Assembly: GCF_027912415.1 (NCBI RefSeq)
Contig: NZ_CP115175.1
Span: forward strand, 1,488,001-1,552,000
DNA: 64,000 nucleotides
Source: Homoserinibacter sp. YIM 151385
GTDB lineage: Bacteria > Actinomycetota > Actinomycetes > Actinomycetales > Microbacteriaceae
Direction: 5' to 3'
Positions 24,849-33,641 of the stretch are shown one piece after another. How positions within the stretch are numbered: the stretch's first letter is position 1; each line of letters begins with the position of its first letter. The notes under the pieces were generated by a model. It saw only the letters and a list, made by a program, of their open reading frames with translations, made no database searches and had not been told where the DNA came from. A program made the translations under genes and the position numbers.

Positions 24849-24905
24849 CTTCACCTGTCGGTTAGCGTGGATTCGTCACCTTCCCCGATCTGGAGATCAG
24901 CTCCC

Positions 24906-25592
24906 ATGCACCTGCATCCCGCACGCGCCCTCGCTACCGCATCCATCGCCGCGATCGGCATCCTCGGCCTCGCCGCCTGCACCGCGCCCGCCGAGCCCGA
25001 GGCCGCGCCGGCCGAGGAGACCACGAGCGAGGAGACGACCGCGCCCGAGGCCCCGACGGCCGAGGGCACGCCCGCCTGGGCCAACCCGATCTCGACCGAG
25101 GGCGAGCTCATCGCGACCATCACGGCCGGCGACATCACGATCGAGGCCTACCAGCTCGGTACCGAGAAGGCCACCAAGACCGGGCAGTTCGCGACCCCCG
25201 ACGGCGACCCCGTCATCGCGGAGGGCGACGAGATCGTCTTCGTCAACTACGCGATCACGAACGGCGGCGAGGCGATCGACCTCAGCGCCAGCCTCGTGAG
25301 CATCGACGCGCGCTACGACGACTGGCCCTACATGCAGGGCATGGACTCGGTCGTCGACCAGGAGCTCTTCGAGAAGCAGGGCGTCTTCTCCTCGGGTGTC
25401 GCGACCGGCGGCTACCAGGAGTCGAACATCTACACGCTCGGCGCCGGCGAGGGCTTCTCCTTCGGCGAGAACTTCCCGTACCAGGCGGGCTCCCCCATCA
25501 CCTTCGACGTCTCGATCACCCCGATCGACGCCGAGGGCGAGCTCATCCACGACGAGCGCGTCGAGGCGGAGGGCGCCGGCACGATCGGGTAG
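24906..25592 (+). CDS. Hypothetical secreted lipoprotein with acidic linker
   Basis: A 228-residue lipoprotein: signal peptide with lipobox LAAC (Cys25), then a Glu/Thr/Ala-rich linker to about residue 60, then a compact domain beginning ANPISTEGELIATI. Several strands (IVFVNYAITNGGEAIDLSAS, SPITFDVSITPID) look like an immunoglobulin-like fold similar to DUF4352-type extracellular domains, but I cannot name a family. ATG at 24906 has GGAG about ten bases upstream. A TTAGCGT element at 24862-24868 is a possible -10 box. A long hairpin follows the stop. Confidence 0.7.
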   Translation: MHLHPARALATASIAAIGILGLAACTAPAEPEAAPAEETTSEETTAPEAPTAEGTPAWANPISTEGELIATITAGDITIEAYQLGTEKATKTGQFATPDGDPVIAEGDEIVFVNYAITNGGEAIDLSASLVSIDARYDDWPYMQGMDSVVDQELFEKQGVFSSGVATGGYQESNIYTLGAGEGFSFGENFPYQAGSPITFDVSITPIDAEGELIHDERVEAEGAGTIG

Positions 25593-25598
25593 CCGGCA

Positions 25599-25663
25599 GC
25601 AGGACGGCTGAGACGGCCGGCCGCGGCGCCTGGCGTCGCGGTCGGCCGTCTCAGCCGTCCTGC
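25599..25663. terminator. Long perfect hairpin after the lipoprotein gene
   Basis: Two perfect 21-base arms (25599-25619 and 25643-25663; core GACGGCTGAGACGGCC) around a 23-base loop, beginning seven bases after the TAG at 25590-25592. No T-run follows. It separates two genes on the same strand and probably ends the lipoprotein transcript. Confidence 0.7.
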
Positions 25664-25692
25664 GCTCCTCGACCGGCGGGACCGCTGCGGGC

Positions 25693-25698
25693 TAGCCT
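25693..25698 (+). promoter_or_regulatory. -10 element of nagA
   Basis: TAGCCT, six bases before the GTG at 25705, again the leaderless spacing. Confidence 0.5.
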
Positions 25699-25704
25699 GG
25701 CCGG

Positions 25705-26856
25705 GTGACGACGCTGCTGCACTCCGCCCGGCGGATCGACGCGCGCGGCGTGCTCGAGGACGCGTGGGTCCTGCTCGACGGCGACGCGATCGCGGCGACC
25801 GGCACCGGCTCCGGTCCGGATGCCGTGCCGCGCCCCGAGGCCGACGAGCTCGTGGATGCCCGGGACCGCATCCTCGTGCCCGGCTTCATCGACCTGCACG
25901 GCCACGGCGGCGGCGGGGCCCGCTACGACGCCGGCGGCGAGGAGCTCGAGCGGGCGCTCGCGGCCCACCGGCGGCACGGCACGACGCGACAGGTCGTGAG
26001 CCTCGTCGCGAACCCCCTGCCCGCCCTCCACGACTCGCTCGCCGGCATCGCCGCACTCGCGGCGCGAGATCCGCTGGTGCTCGGCGCGCACCTCGAGGGC
26101 CCCTACCTCTCACCCGGCAAGCCGGGTGCGCACGAGCCCGCCTTCCTGCGCCGCCCGAGCGGGGCCGAGATCGACGAGCTGCTGGATGCCGCCCAGGGCA
26201 CACTGCGGCAGATCACGATCGCGCCCGAGCTCCCGGGCGGCCTCGACGCCATCGCGCAGCTCGCCGCCGCGGGGGTCGCCGTCGCGATCGGGCACACCGA
26301 CGCGGACGCCGACATGACGCGTACGGCATTCGATGCCGGCGCCACCCTGCTCACGCATGCCTTCAACGCGATGAACGGCATCCACCACCGCGCACCGGGC
26401 CCGGTGGCGGCCGCGATCGCCGACGAGCGCGTCACGATCGAGCTCATCCTCGACGGACAGCACGTGCACCCGGACGTCGCGCGGATCGTGCTGGATGCGG
26501 CGCCCGGCCGCGTCGCGCTCGTCACCGACGCGATGGCGGCGGCCGGCGCCGAGGACGGCGACTACACGCTCGGCTCGCTGCACGTGACCGTCCGCGAGGG
26601 ACTCGCCCTGCTCTCGGGCACCACGACCATCGCCGGCTCGACGCTCACGCAGGATGCGGCGCTCCGCCTCGCGGTCGGCCGCCTCCGCCTCGATCCGGTC
26701 GACGCGGTGGCCGCGCTCACCGCCGTCCCCGCGGCCGCCCTCGGCCTCGGCGACCGCCTCGGGCTCATCGAGGAGGGCTATGCGGCGGATGCCGTGCTGC
26801 TCGACGCGGACTGGCGCGTCGAGGCCTCGTGGGGCGCGGGCGCCCGGCTGGTCTGA
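25705..26856 (+). CDS. nagA: N-acetylglucosamine-6-phosphate deacetylase
   Basis: NagA removes acetate from GlcNAc-6-P, producing glucosamine-6-P for NagB. The 383-residue amidohydrolase has the metal motif FIDLHGHGGGG (61-71), the metal-binding glutamate in AHLEGPYLSP, GHTDAD, LTHAFNAMNG with the substrate contacts, and catalytic Asp in VTDAMAAAG. The GTG start at 25705 is leaderless in appearance. The gene stands alone on the + strand facing the nagK-murQ-nagB operon (28586 downward), which supplies its substrate and uses its product. Confidence 0.92.
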   Translation: MTTLLHSARRIDARGVLEDAWVLLDGDAIAATGTGSGPDAVPRPEADELVDARDRILVPGFIDLHGHGGGGARYDAGGEELERALAAHRRHGTTRQVVSLVANPLPALHDSLAGIAALAARDPLVLGAHLEGPYLSPGKPGAHEPAFLRRPSGAEIDELLDAAQGTLRQITIAPELPGGLDAIAQLAAAGVAVAIGHTDADADMTRTAFDAGATLLTHAFNAMNGIHHRAPGPVAAAIADERVTIELILDGQHVHPDVARIVLDAAPGRVALVTDAMAAAGAEDGDYTLGSLHVTVREGLALLSGTTTIAGSTLTQDAALRLAVGRLRLDPVDAVAALTAVPAAALGLGDRLGLIEEGYAADAVLLDADWRVEASWGAGARLV

Positions 26857-26950
26857 GCCGCGAGCCGTGACGGGCGGGCTGTGACTGGCGGGCCGCGGCA
26901 CCCCCGAGCGGGGACTCGACCGCGCCGATGACCCGCGCGAGGATGAGGGC

Positions 26951-27592
26951 ATGACGACGCCCGAGCCGACGCCGCCCGTGACCGACCCCGCCGCACCCGG
27001 CGCGACGACCGCACCGGTGCCTGCCGCGCCGCCGGTCGGCTCCGGCCTCTCGATCGCGGGGATCGTGCTCGCGGTGCTCCTGCCGCTCATCGGCCTGATC
27101 GTCTCGATCGTCGCGCTCGTGCGCGCGAAGGCCGTGGGCGGCACACCGCGTCTGCTCGCCGTCATCGGCATCGCCATCGCCGTGCTCGTCATGATCATCC
27201 AGGCCGTGATCGCGATCCTCGTCATCGTGCCGCTCTTCACGGCGGCCCAGCAGCAGGCCCTCAGCGCGAAGTTCTGCGCGGACGTCGCGAACGGCGGGCA
27301 GGAGCTCATCTCGGAGCCCGTGCAGCTCGCCGCCGCCTACGCGGTCGGCGGCGCGGCGGGCGAGCCCGCCGACGATGCCGCGCTGCTGCGCGAGCGCGCC
27401 GATGGCCTCGACGCCCTCACGGGTGCCGCGCCCGAGGGCAGCAGGGCCGCCTTCGACACCGCGACCGCGGACGCCCGCACCCTCGCCGACGCGATCGAGC
27501 AGGGCGACGCGAGCGCCGCCGCGAGCGCCTACGTCGCCTCCATGACCACCGCGGTCGAGACCTACGACACCGACTGCAGGCCGGTCGGCTGA
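26951..27592 (+). CDS. Hypothetical two-helix membrane protein
   Basis: A 213-residue protein. Residues 1-30 are Pro/Ala/Thr-rich; two hydrophobic helices follow (about 33-57 and 68-96) joined by a short basic loop ALVRAKAVGG, an arrangement like DUF4190 proteins. The C-terminal 115 residues would lie outside and contain two cysteines (KFCADV and TDCRPVG) that could form a disulfide, with mostly helical sequence between. ATG at 26951 follows GAGGATGAGGGC. Function unknown; it converges on the kinase gene. Confidence 0.7.
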   Translation: MTTPEPTPPVTDPAAPGATTAPVPAAPPVGSGLSIAGIVLAVLLPLIGLIVSIVALVRAKAVGGTPRLLAVIGIAIAVLVMIIQAVIAILVIVPLFTAAQQQALSAKFCADVANGGQELISEPVQLAAAYAVGGAAGEPADDAALLRERADGLDALTGAAPEGSRAAFDTATADARTLADAIEQGDASAAASAYVASMTTAVETYDTDCRPVG

Positions 27593-27629
27593 CACCGGCC
27601 GCCCTCGCTCGTCGAGGCGGGCCGGGCGG

Positions 27630-28586
27630 CTACGCCGCGAGCGGCGCCGGCGGCAGCGGGATGCGGCCCGGCCCCGCCGCGTCGGCCGCGAGGCGCAGCG
27701 CGCCGTCGAGCGGGTCGCCCTCCGGCACCCGCACGGTGACCGCATGCCGGTCCAGCGCGGACTCGAAGACGTCGAGCACCACGTCGCTCTGGAACACCCC
27801 GCCCGCCCAGGAGGCGACGCGCGGGATGTGGGGCGCCAGCAGCGCGGTCGTCGCGGTCCGCGCGAGCAGCTCCCCCGCATCGTGGAGGATGCGGTACGCG
27901 AGCGGGTCGTCCTCGGCGGCGCAGGCGGCGACCTCGGGCGCGAAGGCGGCGAGCCGGCGCGCCCGGTCCTCGGGCGCGGCGATCTCGGCCGGCCACCCGG
28001 CGGGGTCGCCGTAGCGGTCGATCGCGCGGCCGAGGAGGCGCGCGCCGCTGCCGGCGGCATCCCGTCCGTCGTGCGCGCGGAGCGCGGCCTGGATGCCGCG
28101 GCGGCCGATCCAGGCGGCCCCGCCCTCGTCGCCGAGGAGCTGCCCCCAGCCGTCGACGCGATGCCAGCCGCCCTCGGCGTCGAGCCCGATGCCGATCGCA
28201 CCGGTGCCGGCGGCGACGATCGCCCCCGAGTCGCCGCCGAGGGCGCCGACATGCGCGGCGATGCCGTCGGCGACGAGCACGACCGGCACCGCGCCGACCC
28301 GTGCCCGCACGATCCGCCGCAGCAGCAGCGGGTCGCGGACGACGGAGGCGAGCCCCGCGACGCCGAGCGCGACGGCGAGCGGCGGCGCGGTGCGCAGCTC
28401 CCAGGCGGCGGTCGCATCCTCGAGCAGCTCCTCGACGACCGCGGCCGCCGCCGCACCCGAGCCGTCCGGCGCGAGCGCGAGCCCGCGCCCCCGCAGCACC
28501 TCGCGCGGCGCGGCGTCGTCGATCGCGCGCACGGCGGCGCGGCTCCCCGAGCCGCCGAGGTCGATCCCCAGCACCTGGTCCGTCAT
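27630..28586 (-). CDS. BadF/BadG/BcrA/BcrD-type N-acetylglucosamine (or MurNAc) kinase
   Basis: A 318-residue ASKHA-fold kinase. GIDLGGSGSRAAV (7-19) is the phosphate-1 loop; VAAGTGAIGIGLDAEGGWHR and GWGQLLGDEGGAAWIGRRGI are the conserved GlcNAc-kinase/BcrAD segments. It would phosphorylate GlcNAc (or MurNAc, as in MurK-type relatives) liberated from imported fragments. ATG at 28586 overlaps the murQ stop (ATGA). It is the last gene of the amino-sugar operon. Whether GlcNAc, MurNAc or both are used cannot be decided from sequence. Confidence 0.8.
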   Translation of the reverse strand: MTDQVLGIDLGGSGSRAAVRAIDDAAPREVLRGRGLALAPDGSGAAAAAVVEELLEDATAAWELRTAPPLAVALGVAGLASVVRDPLLLRRIVRARVGAVPVVLVADGIAAHVGALGGDSGAIVAAGTGAIGIGLDAEGGWHRVDGWGQLLGDEGGAAWIGRRGIQAALRAHDGRDAAGSGARLLGRAIDRYGDPAGWPAEIAAPEDRARRLAAFAPEVAACAAEDDPLAYRILHDAGELLARTATTALLAPHIPRVASWAGGVFQSDVVLDVFESALDRHAVTVRVPEGDPLDGALRLAADAAGPGRIPLPPAPLAA

Positions 28587-29518
28587 GTCGTCGCGTCCCC
28601 CTCCGCGTCGGCCAGCGTCCTCATCGCCTCGCGCACCGAGCCGCGCGCGCCGGCGAGCGCGCCGCGTGCGGTCCCCGCCGGCACCTCCGCGAGCGTCGCG
28701 ACGATCGCGACCCGCAGCTCGCCCGAGGCGTCCTCGAGCGCGGATGCGGCCGCCGCCGCCCCGAGGCCGGTCGCCTCGCGGAGGATGCGCAGGCTCCGCG
28801 CCCGCAGCTTGTCGTTGCTCGCGTCGACCGCGACCATGAGGTTCGAGTGGACCCGCCCGAGCCGGACCATGAGCGCCGTCGAGAAGGCGCCCAGCAGCAC
28901 CTTCTGCGCCGTGCCGGCCTTCATGCGGGTGGAGCCGGTGACGACCTCGGGCCCGGTGTCGAGGAGCACGTGCCGGTCGGCCTCCGCCGCGAGCGGAGCC
29001 GCCGGGTCGTTCGAGACGAGCACCGCGAGCGCGCCGGCCGCCCGAGCCGCCCGCAGCGCCCCGCCGACGTAGGGCGTGCGGCCGGACGCGGCGATCCCGA
29101 CGACGACGTCGCCCGCGCCGATCCTCGCCGTGCCGATGAGCGCGGCGCCCGCCTCGGCGTCGTCCTCGGCCCCTTCGACGGCCCGCAGGATCGCGTGCTC
29201 GCCGCCCGCGAGGTGGGCGGTCACGATGCCCTCCTCGAGCGAGTAGGTGGGCCGCAGCTCGGCGGCGTCGAGAGCCGCGAGCCGCCCGGAGGTCCCGGCG
29301 CCGACGTAGTGGACGCCGCCGCCCGCGCGCACCCGGAGCGCCGCCTCCTCGACGAGCGCCGCGAGCTCGTCGCGGACGGCCTCGACGGCGGCGAGCGCGA
29401 CCCGGTCCTCGGCGCCGATCAGCGCGAGGATGCCGGCCGCATCCAGCTCGTCGAGCCCGCGGCTGGCGTCGAGCCGGCGCTCGGTCGGGGGCAGCTCGCG
29501 CTCAGCCCCCGACGGCAT
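28583..29518 (-). CDS. murQ: N-acetylmuramic acid 6-phosphate etherase
   Basis: MurQ splits the lactyl ether of MurNAc-6-P, yielding GlcNAc-6-P and D-lactate, the step that feeds cell-wall sugar into NagA. The 311-residue SIS-domain protein has HYVGAGTSGRLAALDAAE, the catalytic region PTYSLEEGIV, GIAASGRTPYVGGA and VTGSTRMKAGTAQK followed by LLGAFSTALMVRLGR and SNLMVAVDASNDKL. All are diagnostic. The start lies inside the nagB end (17-base overlap) and the stop overlaps the kinase start. Its presence shows that muropeptide sugars, not only chitin-derived GlcNAc, are used. Confidence 0.93.
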   Translation of the reverse strand: MPSGAERELPPTERRLDASRGLDELDAAGILALIGAEDRVALAAVEAVRDELAALVEEAALRVRAGGGVHYVGAGTSGRLAALDAAELRPTYSLEEGIVTAHLAGGEHAILRAVEGAEDDAEAGAALIGTARIGAGDVVVGIAASGRTPYVGGALRAARAAGALAVLVSNDPAAPLAAEADRHVLLDTGPEVVTGSTRMKAGTAQKVLLGAFSTALMVRLGRVHSNLMVAVDASNDKLRARSLRILREATGLGAAAAASALEDASGELRVAIVATLAEVPAGTARGALAGARGSVREAMRTLADAEGDATT

Positions 29519-30272
29519 CGCGGTGCTCCCACGCGAAGCGGTAGTAGGCGGCGTTCGCGAGCCGCGAGGCCGCGGCCTCGTCGACGATCGCGGTGACCTC
29601 GGGGTGCAGCTGCAGCGCGGAGCCGGGCACGGATGCCGTGACGGGACCCTCGAGCGCGGCCGCGACCGCCTCCGCCTTCGCCTCGCCCCAGGCGAGGAGG
29701 ACGGCGTGCCGGGCGTCGAGGATCGTCCCGAGCCCCTGCGTGAGGCAGTGCCTCGGCACCTCGTCGACGGAGTCGAAGAAGCGCGCGTTGTCGAGGCGCG
29801 TCTGCTCGGCGAGCGTCTTGATGCGGGTGCGGGAGGCGAGCGAGGAGCCCGGCTCGTTGAAGCCGATGTGGGCGGTGCGCCCGATGCCGAGCACCTGGAG
29901 GTCGATGCCGCCGGCCTCGCGGATGGCGGCCTCGTAGCGCACCCCCGCTTCCTCGAGCGGCCCCCCGTCGTCGCCGGGCACGCGCACGCGGGCCGGGTCG
30001 AGGCCGAGCACCTCGACGATCTCGCGCACGACGACCGCCTGATACGACTCGGGGTGGCCGTCCGGCAGCCCGAGGTACTCGTCGAGCGCGAAGCCCGAGA
30101 CCCGCGAGAGGTCGAGCCCGGCGCCCGCGAGCGAGCGCCAGGTCGTGAGGGGCGTGGATCCGGTGGCGAGCCCGAGGACCGCCTCCGGCTTGCGCCGGAC
30201 GAGGGAGGCGATGAGGGAGGCGGCGAGCGCGCCGCCCTCCTCCGCGTCCCGGACGATGACGACCTCGGCCAT
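29502..30272 (-). CDS. nagB: Glucosamine-6-phosphate deaminase
   Basis: NagB converts glucosamine-6-P to fructose-6-P and ammonia, the last committed step of amino-sugar use. The 256-residue protein has GLATGSTPLTTWRSL (phosphate loop), FALDEYLGLP with the catalytic Asp, DLQVLGIGRTAHIGFNEPGS with catalytic His and SSLASRTRIKTLAEQTRLD. The usual (N/D)G before the catalytic His is replaced by TA, a small deviation. ATG at 30272 shares a base with the stop of the ROK kinase gene. Confidence 0.92.
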   Translation of the reverse strand: MAEVVIVRDAEEGGALAASLIASLVRRKPEAVLGLATGSTPLTTWRSLAGAGLDLSRVSGFALDEYLGLPDGHPESYQAVVVREIVEVLGLDPARVRVPGDDGGPLEEAGVRYEAAIREAGGIDLQVLGIGRTAHIGFNEPGSSLASRTRIKTLAEQTRLDNARFFDSVDEVPRHCLTQGLGTILDARHAVLLAWGEAKAEAVAAALEGPVTASVPGSALQLHPEVTAIVDEAAASRLANAAYYRFAWEHRDAVGG

Positions 30273-31174
30273 CAGCTCACCCCCACGAGCGCGGCGCCGA
30301 CGGCCGCGGCCGGGAAGCCGGCGGGCACGAGCTGCACCCGGCCGGGCAGCTCGAGCATGCGGAGGAAGGCGGAGTCGGCCGCCCAGCCCTCGAGGACCCG
30401 GCGGACGTCGCCGAGGAGCGCGTCGCCGAGCGAGGTGAGCCCGCCGCCGATCACGACCCGGTCGACGTCGACCGTGAGCACGAGCAGTCGCACGGCCGCC
30501 GCGACGTTCGCGGCGAGCCGGTCGCGCACCTCGGCCGCCGCCGCATCCCCCTGCTCGGCGGCGCGGTAGAGCGCGACGACGGGCCGCGGCTCGTCGCTCG
30601 GCCACTGCCGGGCGATGCCCGAGCCGGAGGCCATGAGCTCGAGGCAGCCGCGCTGCCCGCACGGGCAGACGGGGCCGGCCGGGTCGACCGGGATGTGCCC
30701 GATCTCGCCGGCGACGCCGCGCGAGCCGCGCCACAGGCGGCCCTCGAGCACGAGGCCTGCCGCGAGGCCGGTGCCGAGGTTGAGGTAGGCCATGGAGTGC
30801 GTCGGCCCCCGGTCGAGGAGGTGGAACGCGCCGAGCGCCGCGGCGTTGACGTCGTTCTCGACGCGCACGCGGCGGCCGAGCCGCCCCTCGAGGCGGGAGC
30901 CGAGCTCGAGCCCCTCGAGGCCGAGGTTCACGGCGTGCTGCACGCGCCCCGAGTCGCTGTCGACGGCACCCGGGATGCCGATCCCGATGGAGTCGAAGCG
31001 CGCGGCGCCAGCGCCGGCGAGGGCGGCGAGCCGGTCGACCGCCTCGACGGCGGTCTCGAGCACGGCGTCCGCGCCGAAGCCGGTGGGCAGGCGGACCTCG
31101 TGTGCGAGCGCGCCGTCCTCGCCGATCGCGACCGCGTCCGTCTTCGTGCCGCCGATGTCGATGCCGACCCTCAT
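30272..31174 (-). CDS. ROK-family sugar kinase
   Basis: A 300-residue kinase without a DNA-binding domain: VGIDIGGTKTDAVAI (3-17) binds phosphate, IGIGIPGAVDSDSG and VENDVNAAALGA are sugar-binding, AYLNLGTGLAAGL is the adenosine-side loop and CPCGQRGCLELMASG the ROK zinc motif. ROK kinases phosphorylate glucose, GlcNAc, ManNAc or similar. In this operon GlcNAc or another hexosamine is the likely substrate, beside the BadF-type kinase encoded at 27630. ATG at 31174 overlaps the NagZ-type stop (ATGA). Confidence 0.85.
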   Translation of the reverse strand: MRVGIDIGGTKTDAVAIGEDGALAHEVRLPTGFGADAVLETAVEAVDRLAALAGAGAARFDSIGIGIPGAVDSDSGRVQHAVNLGLEGLELGSRLEGRLGRRVRVENDVNAAALGAFHLLDRGPTHSMAYLNLGTGLAAGLVLEGRLWRGSRGVAGEIGHIPVDPAGPVCPCGQRGCLELMASGSGIARQWPSDEPRPVVALYRAAEQGDAAAAEVRDRLAANVAAAVRLLVLTVDVDRVVIGGGLTSLGDALLGDVRRVLEGWAADSAFLRMLELPGRVQLVPAGFPAAAVGAALVGVS

Positions 31175-32721
31175 GGCCGCGCCCCCGCATCCGCCGCGAC
31201 GCCGGCGCCGACGCCGGCGCCGGCGCCGAGCCCGAGCATCCCCGCGAGCGCCGAGGCGGCGACCCGCGAGGCCCCGAAGGTCGCGACGTCCGCGAACTCG
31301 CGGTCCGGCGACGGCCAGCCCAGGTCGACGACGAGCGTGCCGGGATGCCGCTGCCGCGCCAGGGCGATCAGCTCGCAGACCCAGGGGTGCCGGTGATGGG
31401 CCTTGCCGGTCACGAGGAGCGGCCCCGAGCCCTCGGGGAGCGCGTCGCCCTCGCGGACCTCCACGACCGGGTGGCCGGTCGCGGCGAGCCCCCAGGGCGC
31501 CGAGCCGACGGCGATGTTGGCGGCGGTCTCGATCGCGACGACGACCGCGTCCGCGGGCAGCGCGGCCGGGTCGACGCCCGGCCGGACGTCGAAGGCGGCG
31601 GCGATGCGCGCCTCGTCGAAGCGCGGCTCGGGAGCCTCGGCGTCGAGCTCGCGCGGCACGGTGCCCGCGAGCGACTCGGCGAGGCGCCGGTTCCGGGCCA
31701 CCGCATCCCCCAGCCGCGCCTCGTCGAGGCGGCCCTCGGCGATCGCGCGCTCGATGCCGTCCGCGATGTCCTCGAGCTGCGGCCCGGTGTTGCGCGTGCC
31801 GATGCAGAGCAGGTCGCAGCCGGCCGCGAGCGCGTCGACGGCGGCGCGCGGGATGCCGCGCTCGCCCGACGCGCCCGCCATGTCGAGCGCGTCGGTGACG
31901 ATGACGCCCTGGAACCCGAGCTCCTCGCGGAGGAGCCCGCCGAGGATCCGAGCCGAGAACGTCGCCGGCCGCTCGGCGTCGAGCTGCGGCAGGAGGATGT
32001 GCGAGCTCATGACGGTGCGGGCGCCGGCCGCGATCGCCGAGCGGAAGGGCGGCAGGTCGCGGGCGCGGAGCACCTCGGGCGTCACGTCGACGACGGGCAG
32101 CGCGAGGTGCGAGTCGAGCGCGGTGTCGCCGTGCCCGGGGAAGTGCTTCGCCGAGACGGCGACGCCCTCCCGCTCGTGCGCGGCCACCCAGGCGGCGGTG
32201 TGGCGGGCGACGAGCTCCGGCTCGTCGCCGAAGCTGCGCACCCCGATGACCGGGTTGTCGGGGTCGGAGTTCACGTCCGCGTCGGGCGCGAGGTTGAGGT
32301 TCACGCCGAGCGCCGCGAGCTCGCGCGCGACCGAGCGGCCCACCTCGGCGGTGAGCTCGAGATCGTCGATCCGGCCGAGGATCGCGTTGCCCGGGTAGGG
32401 CGAGCCCGTCGCCGCATGGCGTCGCGTCACATCCCCGCCCTCCTCGTCGATCGCGATGAGCGCGTGCGGGTTCGCGGCGCGGATCGCGTCGGTGAGCCGG
32501 CGCACCTGCGCGGCGTCGACGATGTTCTCGCCGAAGAGGCACACCCCGCCGAGTCCCCGGCGCAGCAGCGCCTCGAGCCAGTCGGGCAGCTCGGTGCCGG
32601 AGAAGCCCGGGAGGAGCACCGCGAGCGCCGGGCGCGCGCCGTTGTCCGTCGGCACGCCCCGTCGCGCGCCGTTGTCCGTCGGCACGCCCCGTCGCGCGCC
32701 GTTGCCAAGCCGGCCATTCAT
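31171..32721 (-). CDS. nagZ: Glycoside hydrolase family 3 beta-N-acetylhexosaminidase (NagZ type)
   Basis: A 516-residue GH3 enzyme that removes GlcNAc from muropeptide or chito-oligosaccharide ends. KHFPGHGDTALDSHLALP is the NagZ loop with the His/Asp pair acting as acid-base, IAIDEEGGDVTR the substrate pocket and VIVTDALDMAGA holds the nucleophile Asp. The C-terminal part (about 370-516) is the second GH3 domain. No signal peptide, so it works on imported fragments. Residues 7-26 are two exact copies of NGARRGVPTD plus a partial third, an in-frame 30-bp tandem duplication. ATG at 32721 overlaps the permease stop. Confidence 0.88.
   Translation of the reverse strand: MNGRLGNGARRGVPTDNGARRGVPTDNGARPALAVLLPGFSGTELPDWLEALLRRGLGGVCLFGENIVDAAQVRRLTDAIRAANPHALIAIDEEGGDVTRRHAATGSPYPGNAILGRIDDLELTAEVGRSVARELAALGVNLNLAPDADVNSDPDNPVIGVRSFGDEPELVARHTAAWVAAHEREGVAVSAKHFPGHGDTALDSHLALPVVDVTPEVLRARDLPPFRSAIAAGARTVMSSHILLPQLDAERPATFSARILGGLLREELGFQGVIVTDALDMAGASGERGIPRAAVDALAAGCDLLCIGTRNTGPQLEDIADGIERAIAEGRLDEARLGDAVARNRRLAESLAGTVPRELDAEAPEPRFDEARIAAAFDVRPGVDPAALPADAVVVAIETAANIAVGSAPWGLAATGHPVVEVREGDALPEGSGPLLVTGKAHHRHPWVCELIALARQRHPGTLVVDLGWPSPDREFADVATFGASRVAASALAGMLGLGAGAGVGAGVAADAGARP
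32644..32703 (-). repeat. Two in-frame 30-bp tandem repeats at the NagZ N-terminus
   Basis: Two exact 30-base copies encoding NGARRGVPTD, followed by a partial third (NGAR). They extend the protein between the start codon and the first strand of the GH3 domain. Confidence 0.9.
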
Positions 32722-33641
32722 CCCTTGACCGCCCCCGACACCATGCCGTTCGCCATGCGCCCCTGCACGACGAGGAAGAACCCGACCACCGGCACCGCGA
32801 TGAGCGTGGAGGCCGCCATGATGGCTGCCCAGTTCGTCGTCGTGTTGACCTGCTGGAAGCTCTGCAGCCAGATCGGGAGGGTGTGCGCCGAGGCGTTGGA
32901 CATCGCGACGAGCGCGAACACGAACTCGTTCCAGGCGTGGATGAAGGCGAACACGCCCGTCGCGACGAGTCCGGGTGCGAGCAGCGGGAACGTGATGCGC
33001 CAGAAGGCGCCCGTCCGCGAGCACCCGTCGATCATCGCCGCCTCCTCGAGCTCGATCGGGACGCCGTTGACGAAGCCGCGGAGCGTCCAGATCGTGAAGG
33101 GGAGGACCCCGGCGATGTACACGATGCTGAGGCCGATGATCGAGTTGAGCAGCTGCCAGCCCTCGAGCAGTCGGAAGGTGGAGACGATCATCGCCTCGGC
33201 GGGGATCATCTGCACGATGAGCACCGCGATGATGAAGGTGAATCGCCCCCGGAAGCGGAAGCGCGCGAGCGCGATCGAGGCGAGGAAGGCGAAGACGAGC
33301 GCCACGACGATCGTGATCGCGGTGACGCCGAGCGAGTTGCCGAGCGCGGTGAAGAAGCTGGAGCGCGCATCCCCGAACATGACCGTCTCGTAGTTGCGCA
33401 GCGTCGGCTCGACGGGGAAGAACCGGGGCACCGGCCCGCGGACGAGGTTGTTCGGCAGGAACGAGGTGTTGATCATCCAGTACACGGGGATGATCGACAT
33501 CACGAACACTACGATCGCGGCGGCGGCGAGCAGTGCGTTCACGACCCGCTTCCGCGGCGAGACGGAGCGCTTGGGCGCGCGGGGCGCGCGGACGCGGCGG
33601 CCGTCGGCGGTCTCGGGGATGAGGGTGGCGGTGACGCTCAC
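32718..33641 (-). CDS. Carbohydrate ABC transporter permease, MalG type
   Basis: A 307-residue CUT1 permease. A basic N-terminus (PRAPKRSVSPRKRVVN) precedes six membrane helices; the EAA loop is EEAAMIDGCSRTGAFWRITF and the end GRMANGMVSGAVKG is typical. It completes the importer that serves the amino-sugar operon. GTG at 33641 has the very strong ribosome site AAGGAGGAGG and overlaps the stop of the MalF-type gene. Confidence 0.88.
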   Translation of the reverse strand: MSVTATLIPETADGRRVRAPRAPKRSVSPRKRVVNALLAAAAIVVFVMSIIPVYWMINTSFLPNNLVRGPVPRFFPVEPTLRNYETVMFGDARSSFFTALGNSLGVTAITIVVALVFAFLASIALARFRFRGRFTFIIAVLIVQMIPAEAMIVSTFRLLEGWQLLNSIIGLSIVYIAGVLPFTIWTLRGFVNGVPIELEEAAMIDGCSRTGAFWRITFPLLAPGLVATGVFAFIHAWNEFVFALVAMSNASAHTLPIWLQSFQQVNTTTNWAAIMAASTLIAVPVVGFFLVVQGRMANGMVSGAVKG

